The notes below the pieces were generated by a model. It was given only the letters and a program-made list of their open reading frames with translations. It did not search any database and was not told the DNA's origin. A DNA stretch of 53,517 nucleotides from Chara braunii (taxonomy: Eukaryota; Streptophyta; Charophyceae; Charales; Characeae): contig BFEA01000253.1 of NCBI GenBank assembly GCA_003427395.1, positions 97,084 through 150,600 of the forward strand. The letters run 5' to 3'. This document shows, piece by piece, positions 53,326-53,517 of the stretch (positions within the stretch are counted from its first letter, which is position 1; every line of letters begins with the position of its first letter). A program made the position numbers and the translations under genes.

Positions 53326-53517
53326 GATTAGTTCCCCCTATCTTCTTGCATGTTCCCAACTGCGCCATTGCTTCCTTTAGATGCCATATCTTCACCTTTT
53401 ATTCTTTTTGTGCATTGACTTCTCGCAAGCGCATCTCCTTGAGAAGTTCCACCTCACGTTGATGATGCTCTACCATACTACCGATTGCAACACTACCATC
53501 TTATTACCCGAACGTAG
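53326..53517 (-). pseudogene. Second copy of the Penelope-like coiled-coil segment, at the window edge
   Basis: Minus-strand reading HQREVELLKEMRLREVNAQK, a stop, then KVKIWHLKEAMAQL. It aligns without gaps to HQIEVELLQEMRVREVNARK ... VDQLKKVIVQL at 50580-50390, with more than half the residues identical. The copy continues beyond the window and is cut on the other side by the MITE. Confidence 0.6.

Noticed and set aside
1..53517. CRISPR arrays, bacterial operons, phage or plasmid modules
   Set aside because: The tandem repeats lack regular unique spacers, the gene has spliceosomal introns, and no prokaryotic gene layout is present.

Overview
This is eukaryotic DNA, rich in transposable elements. 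It most likely comes from a streptophyte (green-lineage) genome. My best guess is a charophyte alga such as Chara braunii, inferred from a plant-type INCENP gene, Penelope-like and chromovirus-like retroelement relics, and a background of GA/CT microsatellites and short foldback elements. I cannot prove the species by eye. Three N gaps (19701-20251, 35649-35651, 40761-41017) and two uncut Nextera junction adapters (20286-20323, 35687-35714) show that it is a draft scaffold.

There is one well-supported cellular gene. A plus-strand gene at <20324-36353 encodes an INCENP/WYRD-type inner centromere protein, the scaffold of the chromosomal passenger complex. I could join five exons: 20324-31000, 32336-32572, 33510-34417, 35066-35157 and 36229-36353. 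All have GT-AG borders with compatible phases and together give at least 4012 residues. The last exons rebuild a complete IN-box, the Aurora-kinase-binding domain. Upstream lie a charged helix and a 10.7 kb repeat-filled exon. The N-terminus lies in or before the 551-N gap.

The rest is repeats. 1-4750: tandem repeats, a foldback element, a tRNA-derived SINE candidate and simple repeats. About 4760-11070: a decayed Ty3/gypsy chromovirus-like element with gag, protease, RT, RNase H, integrase, a chromodomain-like segment, a polypurine tract and LTR remnants. 11070-19700: several families of short foldback elements (MITEs), SINE candidates and a LINE tail. 36354-46800: unassigned sequence, LINE C-terminal remnants, more MITEs, and a 2.3 kb TG...CA insertion that splits a MITE. 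46800-51260 (minus strand, AT-rich): a decayed Penelope-like element in which a GIY-YIG endonuclease domain lies upstream of the reverse transcriptase (the permuted order), preceded by coiled-coil sequence. 51730-53110 (minus): a LINE 3' portion. 53326-53517 (minus): a second copy of the coiled-coil segment.

The most useful results are the multi-exon INCENP model, the permuted Penelope-like element, and a MITE family that inserts at TTAA or TCAA, supported by several target-site duplications and one filled/empty-site comparison within the window.
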